From Tilletia caries (lineage: Eukaryota > Basidiomycota > Exobasidiomycetes > Tilletiales > Tilletiaceae), in contig JALUTQ010000032.1 of the NCBI GenBank assembly GCA_032718865.1, positions 1-64,000 on the forward strand: DNA of 64,000 nt. The letters are read 5' to 3'. The number at the start of each line of letters is the position of its first letter. The first letter of the stretch is position 1. Shown here one piece after another: positions 43,433 to 54,423 of this stretch. The position numbers were made by a program, and so were the translations under genes. Under the pieces are notes generated by a model that had not been told where the DNA came from, did no database searches, and saw only the letters and a program-made list of their open reading frames with translations.

Positions 43433-45823
43433 CCGACCTCGCACCCGCGCACAGCAGTCTACCGCCCCCTCCTCGCATCGCCCTTCACCGTCTCATGGCC
43501 CGCACTCTCCCTCGCAGACGCTGAGCCTCTGCTCCATACCCTGCTCGAGATCCTCGTCGAACACAGGGTACACTTGCGCACTCCTACCGTACACCCGCCG
43601 TCCAGGAAGAAGAAGCAGGAGAACAAGAAGGACGTCGCGCTGGACACAGATCCGATCGCGGTCGACGGGGCGGAGGAGCAAGCGCAGGAGAAGGAGGGAG
43701 AGGAAGATGTAGGTGCACCCTGTGTTCGACCGCCCTGGCTCCATGTCGGCATCAACGCGGTCAACCAGCACGTGGAGCAGTACATCGCAAACTCAGTCGC
43801 CCACATGCACAAGGCGACAGCAGCAACCACGTCGACTGCTAGTACCAGCGCTCCCACTACCACTGCCGCTGCTACTGCCGCCGCGGACGGAGGAAGCTCG
43901 TCAGCGGATGTAGCCATGTCTGAAACACAGCCCGAATCCTCGGACACTGCAGCCGCAGCTGCCGCCCAAGCAGCGCCTACGACTCCCGCGTCCACTGGGC
44001 CCAGGATGCGATTCCTCTTCGCATGCCGAGCCGACGTCGACCCTCCACGACTGATCGCGCACCTCCCCATGCTCACCTGCACCTCCAACGCCATCTCCGC
44101 CTCCGCCTCCGCGTGCACCCCTACCTCCGAGGAAGAGAACGGTCTGTGTCTCCTCCTCCCCTTCGGCCGGGACGCCGAGTTCAAGATAGCGGCGCAGCTT
44201 AAGGTTCGGCGGTGTGCGGTGTTGGGGATTTCGGAGGATGCGCCGCGGTCGGCTTTGGAGCGGTTCGGTGCTCTTGTGGGTACGTTGCGAGCGAGGGCGG
44301 GGGGCAGTAGTCAGCCTGGTGCGGTGGGGCACGGTCAATCTGCGCTTGTGCCGCTCAGGGCTCCTTGGCTTGATGCTGCTGTTGCTGTGGCGCGCTCGAC
44401 CATCCTTTCCTCATCCACGGACTCAGCGCCAACCTGCTCGGGAGAAGCGTCAACGTCAACGACAATGACGACCCGTCCCAATAATCGGACAATGCCAATC
44501 ACCTTCGGCATCCCATACACCCCGACGGGCATGAATAACCTGACCGCCTCCGTTCCCTCGGACATGAACGCCGCCCGGGCGCGGAAGAAGGATCTGCGGA
44601 AGACGCGCAAAACGACGGCGCTGTTGAAGAAGGGTGCTGAGGGGCCCTTGGGGAAGGGGAGGCGGAAAGGTGGGGCGATGAAGGTTGGTGCGGGGAGCGC
44701 TAAGGAGGCTGTTTTGGGCAAGGGGAAAGGAAAGGGGAAGGGGAAAGAGGGTCCGGTGGAGGCGCAGAAGAGGAAGAAGAAGTCGGGCACATCGGAAGAA
44801 TCCAACGGGCCTCTCAAAGCGAAAGAAGGGACCGGGACGGCTTCGGTGAAGACGAAGAGTGGGATTGGCGCACCGAAGAACCCGAGTACGGGCCTTTCGC
44901 TTTCGGACTCGCAGCGGCGGCGCTTACGCCGCGTTCGACTCAAGAAGAGCCAAGAAGAAGATGGCAAAGGTGGGAAGAAGGCGGCTGTCGGCAAGGGCAA
45001 GAGGAAGTCAGGCAAGGGGAGTGCTGCGAATGACAAGGTTGTGGGAACGTCGGATGGAGGGTCGAAGCAGAAGGGCAAGCAAAAGGCAGTTGCTGTTCTC
45101 AATGGGCAGCAGAAGAAGAAGGAGAAGACGGACGCGGTGGGTGGGAAAGGGCCGAACCCTGCTCAAGCCGAATCAGGCTCTCCCTCGAAGAAGAAGAAGA
45201 AGAAGAGGGACGACGCGGCGAAGCAGACGCAGGAGCAAAAGGGCCAGCAGCAGCAGCAGCAGTCCAAGGAGAAGGAAAACAAGGATACGACGGGAGTACA
45301 AGCTGGGAGCGGCTCGACTGGTGCGGGTGTAACGACAGCGACCACAGCAGCGACGCCGAAGATCAGTGCTGCCGGTTCGAAAAGGAAGCGCACTTCCGAC
45401 GAGGCTGCGGCTTCTTCATTATCCACAACAACAGCCAAGAACGGTATGGCTGCGGGCGTGGCTGCGCAGAAGCAGACTTCGACGGGTGCAACGGCGGCGG
45501 GCGGCGCCCAGGATGGTGCGACTCCGAAGCGGAAACGGGTGGAGAAGTCGAAGGAGGGGTCTGCAGCGAAGGGGAAGGTGGCGGCGAAGGCGGGTGCCTC
45601 CTCGGAGGGCGGGGCGGTGAAGGCGAAGGCAGTGGTGGGAAAAGTAGCGGGTGTCGGTGGAACTGGGACTGGGACGGGGACGGGGACGGGGACGGAGGCG
45701 ACTGCTGCTGGGGGAAAGAAGCCGGACGCGTCGTCGTCGTTGTCGAAGAAAGCAGACGGGCCAGGCGGCGATGGCGATGGCAGGAGTGCGGAGACGAGCA
45801 AAGCGGCTCTCAGCGCACCATGA
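43262..45823 (+). CDS. POP3: POP3-like RNase P/MRP subunit with very long Lys-rich tail
   Basis: Single exon, 853 residues. The N-terminal region fits fungal Pop3: VYRPLLASPFTVSWPALS (~65-85), WLHVGINAVNQHVE (~165), LFACRADVDPPRLIAHLPML (~250) and LCLLLPFGRDAEFKIAAQLKVRRCAVLGI (~295-325), an L7Ae-like fold in RNase P and RNase MRP (nuclear tRNA and rRNA processing). A poly-Ala tract (CAG-type repeat at 43389-43430) lies near the start. From residue ~440 the protein is a disordered Lys/Ala/Gly tail of >400 residues with KKKKK clusters, ending GTGTGTGTGT and Ser-rich. Yeast Pop3 is only ~195 residues, so the tail is unusual and may have been acquired, although no stop separates it. Confidence 0.65.
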
Positions 45824-46170
45824 GATGAAGCAATCGCAGGATCATTCCATTGAGTAGATGAGTTACATACGTTCGTCTGTTTGTTTGTTGCGGTTTGTTT
45901 GCTTAGGTAAGGCAGGAATGAGACTTCCGCTGAGACTCCGCCTGCCCATTCATTGCATTTCTTCCTGACCAAGAAGCTCGAGCAGCAGCCGTCAGCAGGA
46001 AGCAGGAAGCAGCAGCAGGAGTACGAGCAACAGCGACGCACTCGGGAACGCACGCAAGCCGGAACGCGGAAAGCACCAGCGCAGTCGCAGTCTTCTTTGC
46101 GTTCTCCAGCTCAGCTCAGCTCAGCTCAGCGTACGGCAGGGCTGGCCTTGAGCTTCCTTGGGCGCGCCCC
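45824..46170. other. Intergenic
   Basis: About 350 bp between POP3 and the next gene. It has a small AGCTC repeat (46105-46125). No gene seen. Confidence 0.5.
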
Positions 46171-49100
46171 GTGGGGAGTATGGCGACGGCCTTGCGACGG
46201 CCTGCGGTCCGCTCCATCACCACCGCAGCTGCGTCTTCATTCGCACGGACGGGGCGCAGCGCACGGTCTGGAGCGGGCTCGGCTCGGTGCTCGTGTGCGT
46301 GCGCGTGCAAATTTTTGGTGACGGACGAGCTCGATAGCGGTCTCGGGCTCGGGCTCGGGGTCGGGGTCGGGAGCAGCGCTGTTGCGAGCAGTAGCAAGTC
46401 CCGACTAGGCGCGAGCGAGCGATCGTTCTCGAGCAGCGCTGCGTCAGGCTATGCGCTTGCTCCAGCTGTCAACGTTGCAGCAGCTCCCATCGGCGGTGGT
46501 TCGACCATGCCGCCTTCTCGCCCGACGCTCCACAAGGGCAAAGCACGCCAGATGGACGATGCTGTGGATGTGGACAGCTCCGATGCGGCGCATGTACCCC
46601 TCCGGACGACGTACTTCCCAACACCCCTTGGCTTGCCCGGCCCGCCGGAGCTGTACTTGCCGACCGAGGACGAGCTGTTAAGGGCGGTCGAGCATCTGCC
46701 TGATGTCTGGCAGCTCTGGAGACGCGCGCTGGCTTCGCGGACATTCAGCGAAGCTCTCCATGTCCTTTCGGAGAGTGCCCTCTATATCGACGCTCCACCC
46801 GGCATGTCTCCATCCTTGCCCTCCGTCTTACTCTACCTTCGCCTATTCCACCGCATACAGTCACCCGCCGACGTCCGATCCGCCCTGCGCTTGCTCGAAC
46901 GCGATTCTTCCAAGACATCTATAATCAACAACAACAACAACAACACATCAACGCAAGCGAGAAAAGCGAGCCGTGCGAGGCAAGCGTCGAAAGCGCGCTT
47001 AAAGTGGGATCTTCCACATACCGCATACGCGCTCTCTGTCCTTCTCGAACGCGCGCTCAGGGATCTCAAAGCAGCCGACTTGATACCCGCGCTCCTACCG
47101 CACGTCCTCACCCTCTCCAGAAGGACCGAGGTGCGCTCCCTGTCGTCCCTACGACGCAGCAGTGCAAAGCTCGGCGCGCCCCAACGGCGGGTGGTTCGCT
47201 ATCTTCGAAGGAAAGGGACGGATCAGAAACAGCAGCGCGTCCATACTCAATTGGCGCACGAACGCGACGCCGTACAGCAACATCTCCTCCGCTTCGCCAA
47301 GCTGCTGACGTGCGTACAAGATCAACGCGCCCTACGCGCCGCCTCCGTCCTGCTCCGACACGTGGGCTCGCGCTCTCCGCTCTGGCAGAACTTCGCCCAG
47401 AGGGATACCTACGCTGCCTTGGAGACGACCTGGACGGGAGTGGACGGAGTGACGTTCCCGCTGTCTGAGCTCGAATGGCGCGCGCCGATCAAGTCTCTGG
47501 AGAGATGGCGCAGACGGAGGAAGGGCCTCTGTCGGCGCTTACGACTCTCCCTTGCTGCCGTTTATGAGCCGGACTTCGTCGCGCGCATCTGTCGAACTTT
47601 ATTGGGCAGCACGCCGGCAGAGCTCGATCCTCGCTCGCTGGATTCTGCTGTGCTTCTGCCCCCGCCGCTCACGGGACGACTCGATGGGAAATCTTCGTCG
47701 GCCTACTTCTTACCCGATCGGCAAGATGTCGACTCCGTCCTCGGCAGCTCGCGCTGGCTTGACAAGAACATGGTCCAGCAGTGTCTGGCGTATTTGCGGC
47801 TGATGGCTTCCCATTTGCGTAGGACGACACTCGGTCCTTCGGATCTCGCTGTTAGTCTTATGGTAGCGATTCGAGAGCGGGACGCGGATCTGGCTGTCAT
47901 CCTCATTCATGATCTTGGCCAGGTTGCGCGTAGAGACTCGGGCGACTTGAGGGAGAACAGGATGGAGAATTCCGTGCGCCGGCTTCCTTCATCTCCACTT
48001 TCGGCGACGGGGGCGGGGACGAGTGTGAGAGAACTCCTCACGGTACCACTGTCCCTGCTGGACACACTACGAAACACACAACCCCTCGCGGCCCCTTCGA
48101 GCGAGGTCGGCAAAAGCGGCAAAATTGAGCTGCCGGCCTACCTGGAGAGCGGCCTTTTCCACTACATTGACACCCTTGCCCGGAAGCAGATGGAGGGCAG
48201 GCGGAAGGGATACATCAATACGCAGCCTTTCTCCCAAGCTGTGGCCAAGAAGCTCTTCGAACGACTCATCCAATCCCATGCACAGACTCACCCGACTCCT
48301 CAAGCCAAAGCGAAGGCCAGGGTACCGCAGACGAGGTCGCCGAAGCTACAGGCGAGACTCGTCACCGGCGGCACGGTTGCGAAGGGTATGGAGACGCTCG
48401 CTCGCGACGAGGGAGTTTCGATCGAAGACATCCTCGCGTGCTTCCGTCTCGATACGTACGGACGCGACCTCCCCATTCAACAGCGGCAGGCGGCACACAT
48501 GCCCATGGACGTCAGCGGCAATGCGACGGCCTACGGTCCTGCGCTTCGCGGGTTTGCGCTCCGGGGCGAGTACGGCCCCGCGGATGTCCTGTTTCGTGCG
48601 TTCGTGAGGAGGGCGACGACGTTGTCGGAAGTGTACCCTTCCTTGCGTCTCCATCCGTACATCTTGACCTTTCGCTGGATGGCGGAGGTGCAGCGGATCC
48701 AGGGGTTTGCCCGGGCGGAGGTGAAGATGGAGGGAAAACGCAGTCGCGGTGAGGCGCGGCGTGCGTTGGCGGATATCTTGAGCTTCATTGATGTCGAGAT
48801 TCCTGACCCGTCTGCGTCTGGCCAAGGGGATGCTCATCATCATCAGGACCCTCCTGGTCTGGATCGCGCGTGCGTGGTCAAGCCGAGCGCGAAGCTGATG
48901 ACGTCGGTCGTCTTCTCGCTGTCGCGGGAATGGGGTGCGCGACGCGCGGCTGTGGCGACCTGGCTGGCGATGGAGAGACGGTGGCCGCAGGTGGCTAGGG
49001 ATGGGGGATATCTGCAGACGCTGGTGCTCACTACCCGGTCGCTGTGCGTCAATGGCGGTCGAAGTATGTCGAAGCGGTCGAGGAATCTTGGTGTCGATCC

Positions 49101-49884
49101 TACCATGATCTCGCGCAAGGTTTTTCGGCAGTGGCTCTTCGCGCAGTATCCGGAGTTGCATCCGGACGCAAGGGGCAGTCCGCCCGCGCCTTCCTGGCTG
49201 CCCGAGGAGGAGGCCAGCACGAAGAGATCATCGGATACCACCCCTCGGCCGGATCGACCCATGCCGTCCGATCTGCCTTTACATAGCAGTGTGGACTTCA
49301 ACGCTGAGATGTTCCACGCGTATGCCCAGCTCATCTCGTCCATGCTTGAACTACGGACGGAGGGACAACAACGACAGCACAAGGAGAAATCGGGCGCGGC
49401 TCCCCCCTCTTCCGAGCCCGGCCCCTACGCAAGCCCCATACCGGACCCGCTCGCGGACGCCCAACCGACCCAATCTGAGTTCTTCCTCATCCTCGCCTGG
49501 ATGCGCGCTCTGGACATCCAGCCCTCGAACCAGACGCTCTGCCTCTTCGGCGGCCACCTCTGGCGGCTCTACAAGCGGAATCACTGGGCCTGGCCTCGGG
49601 GTTCGCGTTTTGAGAAACGCAGTGGCAGCAGCGGCGGCAGTGGCAATGGCAATGGCAATGGCAGTGGCAATGGCAATGGCAGTGGCAATGGCAGTGGCAA
49701 TGGCAGTGGCAGTGGTGCCCATGCGGAACGTACACAGCGGAGGTATGAGGGTATGGGCCCTTTGAACGATTGGTTGGCGGAGTGGTTGGAGCAGCGGTGG
49801 CCGACGGGGTATGAGATTGCTGCGTATGCGAGGTATATCCATCAGATGCGGAAGGTGCCGCCGCCGCCGATTTGGGACATCTGA
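46171..49884 (+). CDS. PPR-like large protein, family copy C (diverged)
   Basis: Single exon, up to 1237 residues (ATG 46171 or 46180). The N-terminus MATALRRPAVRSITTAAASSFARTG is Arg/Ser/Ala-rich without acids, typical of a mitochondrial presequence. The body is alpha-helical with helix pairs like AYGPALRGFALRGEYGPADV that resemble PPR repeats. The C-terminal block VDFNAEMFHAYAQLI ... FLILAWMRALDIQPSNQTL matches copies at 32325 and 59299, but overall identity is low. A Gly-Asn-Gly-Ser repeat (49625-49715) interrupts the C-terminal block. It probably acts in mitochondrial RNA metabolism if the PPR reading is right; this is inference. Confidence 0.72.
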   Translation: MGSMATALRRPAVRSITTAAASSFARTGRSARSGAGSARCSCACACKFLVTDELDSGLGLGLGVGVGSSAVASSSKSRLGASERSFSSSAASGYALAPAVNVAAAPIGGGSTMPPSRPTLHKGKARQMDDAVDVDSSDAAHVPLRTTYFPTPLGLPGPPELYLPTEDELLRAVEHLPDVWQLWRRALASRTFSEALHVLSESALYIDAPPGMSPSLPSVLLYLRLFHRIQSPADVRSALRLLERDSSKTSIINNNNNNTSTQARKASRARQASKARLKWDLPHTAYALSVLLERALRDLKAADLIPALLPHVLTLSRRTEVRSLSSLRRSSAKLGAPQRRVVRYLRRKGTDQKQQRVHTQLAHERDAVQQHLLRFAKLLTCVQDQRALRAASVLLRHVGSRSPLWQNFAQRDTYAALETTWTGVDGVTFPLSELEWRAPIKSLERWRRRRKGLCRRLRLSLAAVYEPDFVARICRTLLGSTPAELDPRSLDSAVLLPPPLTGRLDGKSSSAYFLPDRQDVDSVLGSSRWLDKNMVQQCLAYLRLMASHLRRTTLGPSDLAVSLMVAIRERDADLAVILIHDLGQVARRDSGDLRENRMENSVRRLPSSPLSATGAGTSVRELLTVPLSLLDTLRNTQPLAAPSSEVGKSGKIELPAYLESGLFHYIDTLARKQMEGRRKGYINTQPFSQAVAKKLFERLIQSHAQTHPTPQAKAKARVPQTRSPKLQARLVTGGTVAKGMETLARDEGVSIEDILACFRLDTYGRDLPIQQRQAAHMPMDVSGNATAYGPALRGFALRGEYGPADVLFRAFVRRATTLSEVYPSLRLHPYILTFRWMAEVQRIQGFARAEVKMEGKRSRGEARRALADILSFIDVEIPDPSASGQGDAHHHQDPPGLDRACVVKPSAKLMTSVVFSLSREWGARRAAVATWLAMERRWPQVARDGGYLQTLVLTTRSLCVNGGRSMSKRSRNLGVDPTMISRKVFRQWLFAQYPELHPDARGSPPAPSWLPEEEASTKRSSDTTPRPDRPMPSDLPLHSSVDFNAEMFHAYAQLISSMLELRTEGQQRQHKEKSGAAPPSSEPGPYASPIPDPLADAQPTQSEFFLILAWMRALDIQPSNQTLCLFGGHLWRLYKRNHWAWPRGSRFEKRSGSSGGSGNGNGNGSGNGNGSGNGSGNGSGSGAHAERTQRRYEGMGPLNDWLAEWLEQRWPTGYEIAAYARYIHQMRKVPPPPIWDI

Positions 49885-50194
49885 CGCGATCTGGGCTGGC
49901 TGGTTCTTCTCCCTGCCCTTCGGGGGTTTGGTTACTGGCTCTGGTTTTCCGAATGCGCTGGTTTTTCGAGGGGTGAGTTTCATTTCTCTTAACCGACTCT
50001 CTGCCATCCTCAGGCTTTTGCTCACGACTGTATGACTCTTCGTCTTTTGCAGTGTCCTGGAGCGATACCATGGGCAGCCGCAGCCGATGGCTCTGTTGGA
50101 TCGTGACCCCAATGCATATCCTTGGAATACCATCACGCACGCACCCGCGCACTATTTGCTCTTCCTCATGAGGCATGAGGCGATCCATAACTGA
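49885..50194 (+). other. Exon-like pair after gene 46171
   Basis: A stretch open in another frame (AIWAGWFFSLPFGGLVTG) ends at a GTGAGT donor (49973). An acceptor CAG (50050-50052) leads to RYHGQPQPMALLDRDPNAYP... ending at TGA 50192-50194; the join keeps frame. There is no ATG upstream in that frame other than inside the preceding gene. It could be an alternative 3' end of gene 46171 or a remnant of another gene. Confidence 0.25.
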
Positions 50195-51106
50195 ATTGGT
50201 ATGGTTCTGCGGTCGCCTCAATGTCTCGTCACTTGCTCTGCAGTCGTCTCCGAAAACCTCTCAAGGGGCTCCCCTCTCAAGGCCGTGCAATATACCGTCC
50301 AGCGTCCCATCAACCGCGAGTACTGCCCACAGCTTCTTGCACGGGTGCACCGCTATCGGCACCCCGCAGCCAATTCAGCAGGGGACCAGAAACATGCTGC
50401 ATGCAGAGCAGCATCCCTGCGACCTGCTTTCCCTGTCCATCGCAATCACACTCATAGCTCAATTCTTCCCTTCACTGTCTACATAGGTCGCACGGCCACA
50501 GAAGCTATATTCAGTTGTTGGGTCACTTCATTCGTCGCCCCACTTGGACCTCCTCCTCCTGTAGGGCCTACGCCTCCAAGGGTGCCAGGATGAAGGACAC
50601 AAAACTGCATCGCCGACTCGCGACTCAGGGACGTGACATTCTCTCTTCTGCGCTGGTGTAAAAGCGGCGGTTCCTTGGTCTCTTCGCTGCTTCACCTCGT
50701 CGACAAGTCCGCTGGCAAGGCCCGAGACGTTGTCGGGCTGACAACCACAAATGTCGACGAGAATTAACAAACAATTCCTCCTCGCAGCATTCTTCGATGC
50801 ATCGCAACGCCTGCATCATACATTACAACCGCTGACGCTGTTTATTCCCTTCTGTAATCTGCTGATCCTATGCTGATGTCTCCTCAGCTTCTCACCAGAA
50901 ACCGGGCTCGGCATCGAGGGTCTTCCGGGAGTCTCTCGCTCCAACGTCTCCCTTAAAAGTAGGCCTCTCCCTTCGATTCCTTTCCCCTTTCCTCTTTTTT
51001 CCTCCCCCCCCCCGTACTCCCGTACAACTAACTTACCCGTTACCCAGCTTACCAGCATTATAAAACCCCGAACAACCCCAACACCCCATCATCTACTACC
51101 ATCATT
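50195..51106. other. Intergenic
   Basis: No supported gene. Pyrimidine-rich promoter-like sequence precedes the ATG at 51107. Confidence 0.45.
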
Positions 51107-53000
51107 ATGTCTACCTTCCGAAACATGTCCAACAACAAGTCCATTCGCCAGCCCACTGTCCTGGCCAACAACAAGACCACCAACAAGACCATCAACAAGT
51201 CCATTCGCCAGCCCACTGTTCTGGCCGCCGTCCAGGCCACCGTCAATGTCTGCAACGAAGCCAACAATATGTGAGTCTTTCCTTCTCACGTATTTACTTA
51301 GCATAGCAGCGAGAACTGACAATGAATTACTTCATCCGCTTGATGCTCTCCACCAGTATCACCGACCAATCCATTGAGTCTATCGCCAATTCTGAGAAGG
51401 ATCGCTACCCTACTGCCGCCGATGCTGCCACCAAGAAGCAGTCGGAGTGGTATGACGAGTCCAAGTCCTCCCTCGTCGCCATCGATAACGATGCCATCTC
51501 GCTCCCCATGATGCGCAACGACCAGGAGGAGATCGCCATCTCGCTCCCCATGATCCTCACGGAAGAGGAGAAGACCGCCTTGGCTGTCTCTGCCTTCGGC
51601 GACGCTGTTCGAAGCATCGCGGGCAGCGAAGACTCCTCCGACAACGACGACTCCGACGACGACGACTCGTGTGCAATGAGCATCGCCCTCGACTTATTCC
51701 TTAAAGCCCTCGTCGCCAACCAAGAGCAGGTTGTAGCCATCAACAATCTTGCTCACGCCGAGGACAAGAATGAACTCATTATCAACTCCTCGCTCCGCTC
51801 CCTTCGCGATCTCCCTCTCGTCGCCGACCGAGCGGAGGTCAAGGTCCTCAATGACACCATTGACGCCGACCACAACCCTGATCTGCTCGTCCACACGTCG
51901 CCCGACTCTGCCGTCGAATTGTCCCTCCTCGCAGACAAAGAGGAGGACGAAATTCACATCATCAAGGAGGTCCCATTGACGTGGCCGAATGGCCCCATTC
52001 CTTCCTTCCTCGTCACTGGCCCTACCGACTCGTGCTCAGCCTCGGACGCTTGCAACGCCATGCCGAAATCGACCTCTCCTGATTTCCTACAAGTTCCTAA
52101 GACCAAGAAGCGACGGGCCATGGGCCGTAACCCTTACTTCTACAACGTTCGTTGGCTCCCGGTCCGACGGTCTCCGCGCAAGCCCCAGCCCTTCCGACCC
52201 AACCTCGGAGACTCTGAGCTCGCCAACGCTTTCCTCGACAACGACGACACCGTCCCTGTGCTCGACACTTCCCTGAACGACTTGCTCAACTTCGACGTCC
52301 TCGCAGACTGGGAGAAGGTCGAAGTCCCGAAGAACGCCGCCCCCGTCGCTGACGTTGACGCAGGCCTTCGTACGCACACAGGGTCCACTCCTGCTCCCCA
52401 ATGCTCCCGCCTACCAACGTCTACTGATTGCCTTGCCCCCACCGTCACCATGACGGGTCCTTCCACCTCGGGCTCGAGACCGGCGTTTCCAACACATATC
52501 GCCAAGAAGACGCTCATCAACTCGTCTTCGGTCGCCTCCAACAAGACTTCGGTTGGGAGCGGCAAGGCGAAGATCGGCCGCAAATCCTCGTCTTCGGCCG
52601 CCTCCAAGATCAAGTCGATTGGGAGCAGCAAGACGACGACGATCGAGCGCGTCAGCCGGATCCCGACTGCGCGTCAGTCGAATCCCGACTCGGCGGGCTG
52701 CGCCCCGAACCTAAATCAACGACGGCTTCGTTGCAGTTCTCAACAAATTTCTCCCGCTGCTAGACCGATTCTAATCGAGTGAGTTTGCCCTCCCCCTTCC
52801 CCCTCACTGCCTCATCTGAACCCATTCCCTGACACGCACTCGTCATCTATGTTTCCTCCTGACTTTGCAGCGTGATGACGGACAACAACATCTTCGGTTC
52901 CTATCGGCCTATACTTTCGCCAATACAGAAGGGGTTCTGGGTAATTTGCTATCTTCGAGATAGATGTAGGTATTTGGATTCGGTGCTTTTACAGATCTGA
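51107..53000 (+). CDS. Unknown three-exon protein with acidic and basic disordered regions
   Basis: Exons 51107-51270, 51357-52778 and 52871-53000 keep frame through GT-AG introns (571 residues). The first exon codes for a duplicated peptide, NKSIRQPTVLA, twice within 45 residues. The second has an acidic Ser/Asp run (EDSSDNDDSDDDDS, ~residue 150), long Leu/Val-rich helices, then RWLPVRRSPRKPQPF (~330) and a Ser/Lys-rich tail with IGRKSSSSAASKIKSIGSSK. No signal peptide, membrane segment or known domain is seen. It could be a nuclear protein by composition. The last exon is the least certain. Confidence 0.55.
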
Positions 53001-53177
53001 CAACTTACCACCTCGCCGTCGGTGCTGTTATACCACCCCGGAGAGAAGACCTCGGGACCTGTTGTCCCCCGGTACGACTCGGTGCTGTGTTGATCGCCCT
53101 CCCCGCCACCGAGGTGCTGATATGCCACCTGGGGAGATGATCTAGGGACCTGTCGTCCCATAGTGCGATGCGTTGCG

Positions 53178-53260
53178 GTGTGGGTGTGGGTGTGGGTGTG
53201 GGTGTGGGTGTGGGTGTGGGTGTGGGTGTGGTGCGGTGCAGTGCGGTGCAGTGCGGTGCA
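53178..53260. repeat. (GTGGGT)n and (GTGCGGTGCA)3 tandem repeats
   Basis: About nine GTGGGT hexamers (53178-53231) followed directly by three copies of a 10-mer. Non-coding. Confidence 0.9.
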
Positions 53261-53780
53261 GTGTTGGATGTTGGATGGCCCCTCTCCGCAGTGGCATCGC
53301 CAAGAGCGCTGCTTTGGAGTTCCAACCTGAGTCGATGATACACAGCGCACAGCCCAACAGACTTTCGTGATGGGCCCGTGGGACTTCGGTCTCTTGTGTC
53401 GCCTTACATCGAACTGCGAATCGTTTGCCGCTTGCGGCTCGATCGACGGGGCTATGCCTGGCTTCTGATCAGGTTAATGGAATATTCCCCCCTCCTCTCC
53501 CCTCCCTCCTTCAAAGCGGCTGTCATCCTCAAAGTAAGTCCGATTCACCCATCCTCACCCAAATTGCAAGCCTGCGTGCAAGTCAGATCCGCTCGAGATA
53601 TTGCTGAATGAAGACTTCCTTCCTCTCCTCACAGATTTGCTTCCAGACTGCCAGAAATCACAGATGAGTATTACTCCGCCGTCCGCCTTTCTAATTACCG
53701 TACTTTGGAAGAAGCGTATCTTACTTGAGAAACAGTGTCGACGCCCTTCCTTTTACAGTTGCCCTCAATGTTCCCCTTCT

Positions 53781-54062
53781 CACCTGAATCAAGACTCATC
53801 AGGAATGCCACGGCTCGATCCAGCGCTGCTGCGAACAAAGGTGAGCTTGCGCTTCTCACAGTACTCGCTCGCGAGTGATCCTCTTCGTCTCTGCCTCTCT
53901 CTCTCTGACGCCCACTTTCTTTAAAGAAGCTTCCAGTTTACTTTAAATGGCTCCCACCACCTGACTCAAGACCCGTCATCAGGAATGCCGCCTAGGGACC
54001 GGCTCGAAACAAAGGTGAGTGGCTCGCGAATGGTATCTTCGTCGCTCCCTCTCTCTCTAACG
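53781..54062. repeat. Diverged direct duplication
   Basis: Two ~110-130 bp stretches (53781-53910 and 53958-54062) share, in order, CACCTGA, CAAGAC, TCATCAGGAATGCC, GGCTCGA, AACAAAGGTGAG, CTCGCGA, and a CTCTCTCTCT run. Both hold the same GTGAG donor-like site, so an exon-intron unit may have been duplicated. Confidence 0.6.
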
Positions 54063-54423
54063 TAGAGTTCCTTCACCATCAGTGCGGCAGCTCGCCTTCC
54101 CCTCGCCATCGTCACACCACGCCGTATCCATCTCCATTCCACCGCTATCTCTTCTTCTCAGTCCAGCCGACAGCCCTCATTTCCATCCCACCGCCATCAC
54201 TCCCTCTCGGTAGTCCAGCCGACAGCCCCGCCACCTTACAGCGTCAAGTTGACCCACAGACAGCATACCGAACCGTTCAACCTCAACCAACCAACCGGGC
54301 CTCTCTCTCTCTCTATATCTCTCCCCCTGCATGACCCGCGTCCTTTTCCCCAATTCCACATCATGCTTACATGTACTCTCGTCACCCCCAGCATACAGAC
54401 CTCCCAATGAAAAATGAAGGCGA

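Larger units (their letters stand above)
53001..54423. other. No confident gene
   Basis: Non-coding or decayed. It contains the tandem repeats and the direct duplication listed separately. The catalytic part of the PP2C relic that follows was not found here. Confidence 0.45.

Noticed and set aside
45163..46053. 296-codon minus-strand frame opposite POP3
   Set aside because: Phe/Ser/Pro-rich mirror of the Lys-rich tail; no start context or motif.
53178..53231. (GTGGGT)n as an interstitial telomere
   Set aside because: The telomeric repeat of this genome is TTAGGG, as seen at 14247-14508; this is a local tandem repeat.
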